A DNA stretch of 34,118 nt, taken from contig CAYLOD010000010.1 in assembly GCA_964385235.1 (NCBI GenBank), forward strand, positions 1 through 34,118, written 5' to 3'. This stretch comes from Pseudoruminococcus sp964385235. Its GTDB lineage: Bacteria > Bacillota > Clostridia > Oscillospirales > Acutalibacteraceae. The notes beneath the pieces are model-generated. The model was not told where the DNA came from, ran no database searches, and saw nothing but the letters and a program-made list of their open reading frames with translations. Position numbers and translations under genes: made by a program. Of the stretch, positions 32,330 to 34,118 are shown one piece after another. How positions within the stretch are numbered: position 1 is the first letter of the stretch; each line of letters starts with the position of its first letter.

Positions 32330-32542
32330 TCAGGTCACTTCAAAGCGTATATTTTTGTATTCGGCATAGTCGCCCGCTCGCATTTTTTTGCCGCGCATGG
32401 TACAGACATCTCCGTTTACCCTGACCTCTCCGCCCTGAATGGCTGTTTTCGCCATTCCTCCCGTTCCTCCTCCGGTTTTTATAAGCGCGTCAAGGCGGAT
32501 AAATTCCTCGTTATCTCTCAGTTTAACCGTTTCATTTTTCAT
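32330..32542 (-). CDS. S4-domain RNA-binding protein, YaaA/RlbA type
   Basis: 70 residues. A single S4 fold with FIRLDALIKTGGGTGGMAKTAI and GEVRVNGDVC, the motif that binds structured RNA. The protein consists of little else. It corresponds to Bacillus subtilis yaaA/rlbA, located between dnaN and recF. Its start overlaps the end of dnaN by 11 bases, indicating translational coupling. It is thought to act in ribosome biogenesis; a role in this organism is inferred only from synteny. Confidence 0.92.
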   Translation of the reverse strand: MKNETVKLRDNEEFIRLDALIKTGGGTGGMAKTAIQGGEVRVNGDVCTMRGKKMRAGDYAEYKNIRFEVT

Positions 32543-33638
32543 TTTTTAACCTCACGGGCAGAACGAGGAACAAAAAGCTGTCTCCTTCGCTCGGCAATAT
32601 TTTTATCGGACTAAGCGGACCGTTGAATTGAATCTTTACCTCGTCCGTTTCGGCGTTTCTCATCGCGTCGAGCATATATCTTACGTTAAATCCTATTTCC
32701 ACACTGTTTCCGCTCATATCTGTTTCAAATTCGTCGTACGCCTGTCCCAACACCGTGGAGCATGACAGTTTTACAACGCCGTTTTCTATATTACAGCGGA
32801 CGGGACTTTTTATCCTTTCGGACAGCAGAAGTGACATTCTGTCGAGGGAACTTATAAACTTCCTTGTATTGACCTTTATTTCAGTCTTGAATGAGTCGGG
32901 AACAGCGGCTTTATAATTCATAAACTCGCCCTCGATAAGGCGTGATATTATTGAGTAGCTGCCTATTTTAAATATTATATGGCGATCGCCTGTTATGATT
33001 TCGATTTCCTTCTCGTCGTCCTTAATCAGCTTTATTACTTCGGAAAGGCTTTTTCCGGGTATTATAAGGCTTTTTTCGCTGTCTGTCTTTAATCTCTCAT
33101 TTCTCATGGCAAGTCTGTAGCCGTCGACGGAGATAATTTTTATTATCCCTCCGCCTATCTCAAAGAGAGAGCCTTTCTGAACCGGCTTTATATCGTTTTC
33201 CGCAACCGCGTACAGAGTTTGTCCTATCATAGATCTGAGTATTCCGCCCTGAATCAATATGCTTGAATCTCCCGTGACAGAAGGAATTTCGGGATAATCA
33301 TCGGGAGAGATCCCTATTATTTTATAGTCGGCGGTGCCGCTTGTTATTGTTGTGATGAGTTTCTCGTTTGTGCTTATAATAACCGTTTCACCCGGAAGTC
33401 TGCGTACAATGTCCGATATGAGTTTCGCACTGAGTACTACTGCTCCGTCTTCAATGACTTCCGCGCTGACCGTAGTTACTATTCCGATTTCAAGGTCGTA
33501 TCCGCACAGTGTGAGAGAACCGTCTTTCGTTTTAAAAAGAATCCCCTCGAGAGCGGGAACGTTTGATTTCGGAGAAACCGCTCTCTGAACGTTTGTAACA
33601 GCTTCGGTAAGAAGCTGACAGTTGCATTTTATTTTCAT
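32532..33638 (-). CDS. dnaN: DNA polymerase III beta subunit (sliding clamp)
   Basis: 368 residues with the three-fold clamp architecture of about 120 residues per domain. The N-terminus MKIKCNCQLLTEAVTNVQRA and the end PIKILPSEGDSFLFLVLPVRL match the family; the terminal VLPVRL is the conserved tail near the protein-binding cleft. The clamp encircles DNA and tethers the polymerase. AGGA lies 9 bases before the ATG. It is the first gene of the leftward cluster. The usual upstream partner dnaA is not in the window. Confidence 0.96.
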   Translation of the reverse strand: MKIKCNCQLLTEAVTNVQRAVSPKSNVPALEGILFKTKDGSLTLCGYDLEIGIVTTVSAEVIEDGAVVLSAKLISDIVRRLPGETVIISTNEKLITTITSGTADYKIIGISPDDYPEIPSVTGDSSILIQGGILRSMIGQTLYAVAENDIKPVQKGSLFEIGGGIIKIISVDGYRLAMRNERLKTDSEKSLIIPGKSLSEVIKLIKDDEKEIEIITGDRHIIFKIGSYSIISRLIEGEFMNYKAAVPDSFKTEIKVNTRKFISSLDRMSLLLSERIKSPVRCNIENGVVKLSCSTVLGQAYDEFETDMSGNSVEIGFNVRYMLDAMRNAETDEVKIQFNGPLSPIKILPSEGDSFLFLVLPVRLKNEK

Positions 33639-33861
33639 GTTGATCAGTCCTTTTAAAAGTTTTATATGTTATGTTGAATAATACGGCGGTTTGATGACTG
33701 AAAAATCGAAAAAGCTTAATGTCTCCGGGACAGGAAGATAAGAATAGGAATATTTTTAGTAATAGCAGTAGGGGCGGTTTAAAAGTTGAAATGTCCCTCA
33801 AACTGCATTAAAGCCCGCCTCGGAAGAATTTTGCCGAATGTTGATTCACGGTTGGGATTGG

Positions 33862-33889
33862 TTGACAAAATCTTGAAAATTTTTAACAT
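33862..33889 (+). promoter_or_regulatory. Possible rightward promoter
   Basis: TTGACA (33862-33867), a 16-base spacer and TAACAT (33884-33889), pointing away from dnaN toward the window edge. The -35 is perfect but the -10 is weak. It overlaps the left arm of the inverted repeat, which could act as an operator. Confidence 0.3.
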
Positions 33890-33926
33890 TTAACTTTCAT
33901 GTTGAATACTTAAAGTTAATTGTTAA
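33883..33926. repeat. Inverted repeat upstream of dnaN
   Basis: TTAACATTTAACTTT (33883-33897) and AAAGTTAATTGTTAA (33912-33926) are reverse complements at 14 of 15 positions, with a 14-base centre. The arms are AT-rich and built of TTAAC units. Confidence 0.8.
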
Positions 33927-33950
33927 TAACTTACGGGCAGCGCCCGCGGG

Positions 33951-34014
33951 CAAGACGCGGAATCGCTCGCTTGCGCTCGCTCGACGTCGGCAAGGGACGC
34001 TTACTGCCGCGTGG
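33951..34014. repeat. Complete copy of the terminal GC-rich palindromic repeat
   Basis: It runs from CAAGACGCGG to TGCCGCGTGG, with ACGCGG and CCGCGT as inverted ends and a near-palindromic CGCTCGCTTGCGCTCG core. Bases 33951-33980 recur exactly at 34089-34118, and 33960-34014 recur in diverged form at 1-55. Confidence 0.75.
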
Positions 34015-34088
34015 GGACGAAGTTACCAATGAGTTACCATGTGCAAATTAAGTAAAAGACTTCCTGCGCGGTCGAGTGCCTCGACACG

Positions 34089-34118
34089 CAAGACGCGGAA
34101 TCGCTCGCTTGCGCTCGC
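34089..34118. repeat. Partial copy of the terminal repeat, cut by the window edge
   Basis: Thirty bases identical to 33951-33980. The two copies are direct repeats 138 bases apart, and the window ends inside the second. Confidence 0.85.

Larger units (their letters stand above)
33639..34118. other. Region upstream of dnaN, no gene
   Basis: 480 bases without a credible ORF. It contains a 15-base inverted repeat (33883-33926), an outward-facing promoter-like pair (33862-33889), one full and one partial copy of the terminal repeat, and between them a duplicated AGTTACCA (34021-34028 and 34032-34039) and a GTCGAG/CTCGAC hairpin. dnaA normally lies next to dnaN, so either it starts past the edge or the assembly is broken at the repeat. 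No TTATCCACA-type DnaA box was found by eye. Confidence 0.6.

Noticed and set aside
33639..33950. Chromosome origin with DnaA boxes
   Set aside because: No TTATCCACA-like sequence was seen on either strand. The location beside dnaN is suggestive but the motif evidence is missing.
1..34118. CRISPR array, tRNA, rRNA, prophage or transposase gene
   Set aside because: No regularly spaced repeats, cloverleaf genes, integrase or transposase frames were recognised in the window.

Overview
The window looks like chromosomal DNA of a Gram-positive clostridial gut-type bacterium, most likely Oscillospiraceae (Ruminococcus-like). This is inferred from the order dnaN, S4-domain gene, recF, remB-like, gyrB, gyrA, from lipoproteins and anchored proteins with Ser/Glu-rich linkers, from type IV pilins with clostridial-style prepilin leaders, from strong GGAGG-type ribosome binding sites, and from a manganese riboswitch with an intrinsic terminator. 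I ran no database search. The window starts and ends inside copies of one GC-rich palindromic repeat, so it may be a whole assembly contig broken at repeats.

Left part (1-5100). A leftward gene encodes a fusion of a bacterial-type poly(ADP-ribose) glycohydrolase with an SGNH esterase and a small zinc-ribbon tail. A long intergenic region follows. It ends in a yybP-ykoY-type manganese riboswitch that controls a Na+/Ca2+-exchanger-family transporter. Next is a membrane-anchored M23 endopeptidase resembling SpoIIQ, then a stretch of hairpins that may hold a small RNA.

Pilus part (5133-12195 and 20500-21510). A leftward three-gene operon encodes two minor pseudopilins and a 1939-residue pilin-like protein. 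The giant protein lacks the usual Glu+5 and carries helical FIVAR-like and beta-rich, CBM26-like regions. It is the strongest candidate here for an unusual system: a pilus-tip adhesin. The major pilin gene lies 8.7 kb away on the other strand, with its own promoter, a 5' UTR hairpin, and upstream a 42-bp perfect A+T palindrome. No pilus motor, platform protein or prepilin peptidase is present. Next to the major pilin is a 33-residue hydrophobic peptide gene that shares its terminator.

Middle part (12291-20452). Mostly housekeeping genes: a DegV fatty-acid-binding protein, a TraB/GumN lipoprotein, DusB tRNA-dihydrouridine synthase, a FabV/Ter enoyl reductase, a fibronectin-III L,D-transpeptidase lipoprotein, and aspartyl-tRNA synthetase.

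Right part (23111-33638). One leftward cluster runs from dnaN through recF and gyrB to gyrA. Five small uncharacterised membrane proteins (two zinc-ribbon, three YcxB-like) and a thioesterase are interleaved with the gyrase genes. dnaA is not in the window. The 480 bases upstream of dnaN hold a strong inverted repeat and the terminal repeats, but no recognisable DnaA boxes.
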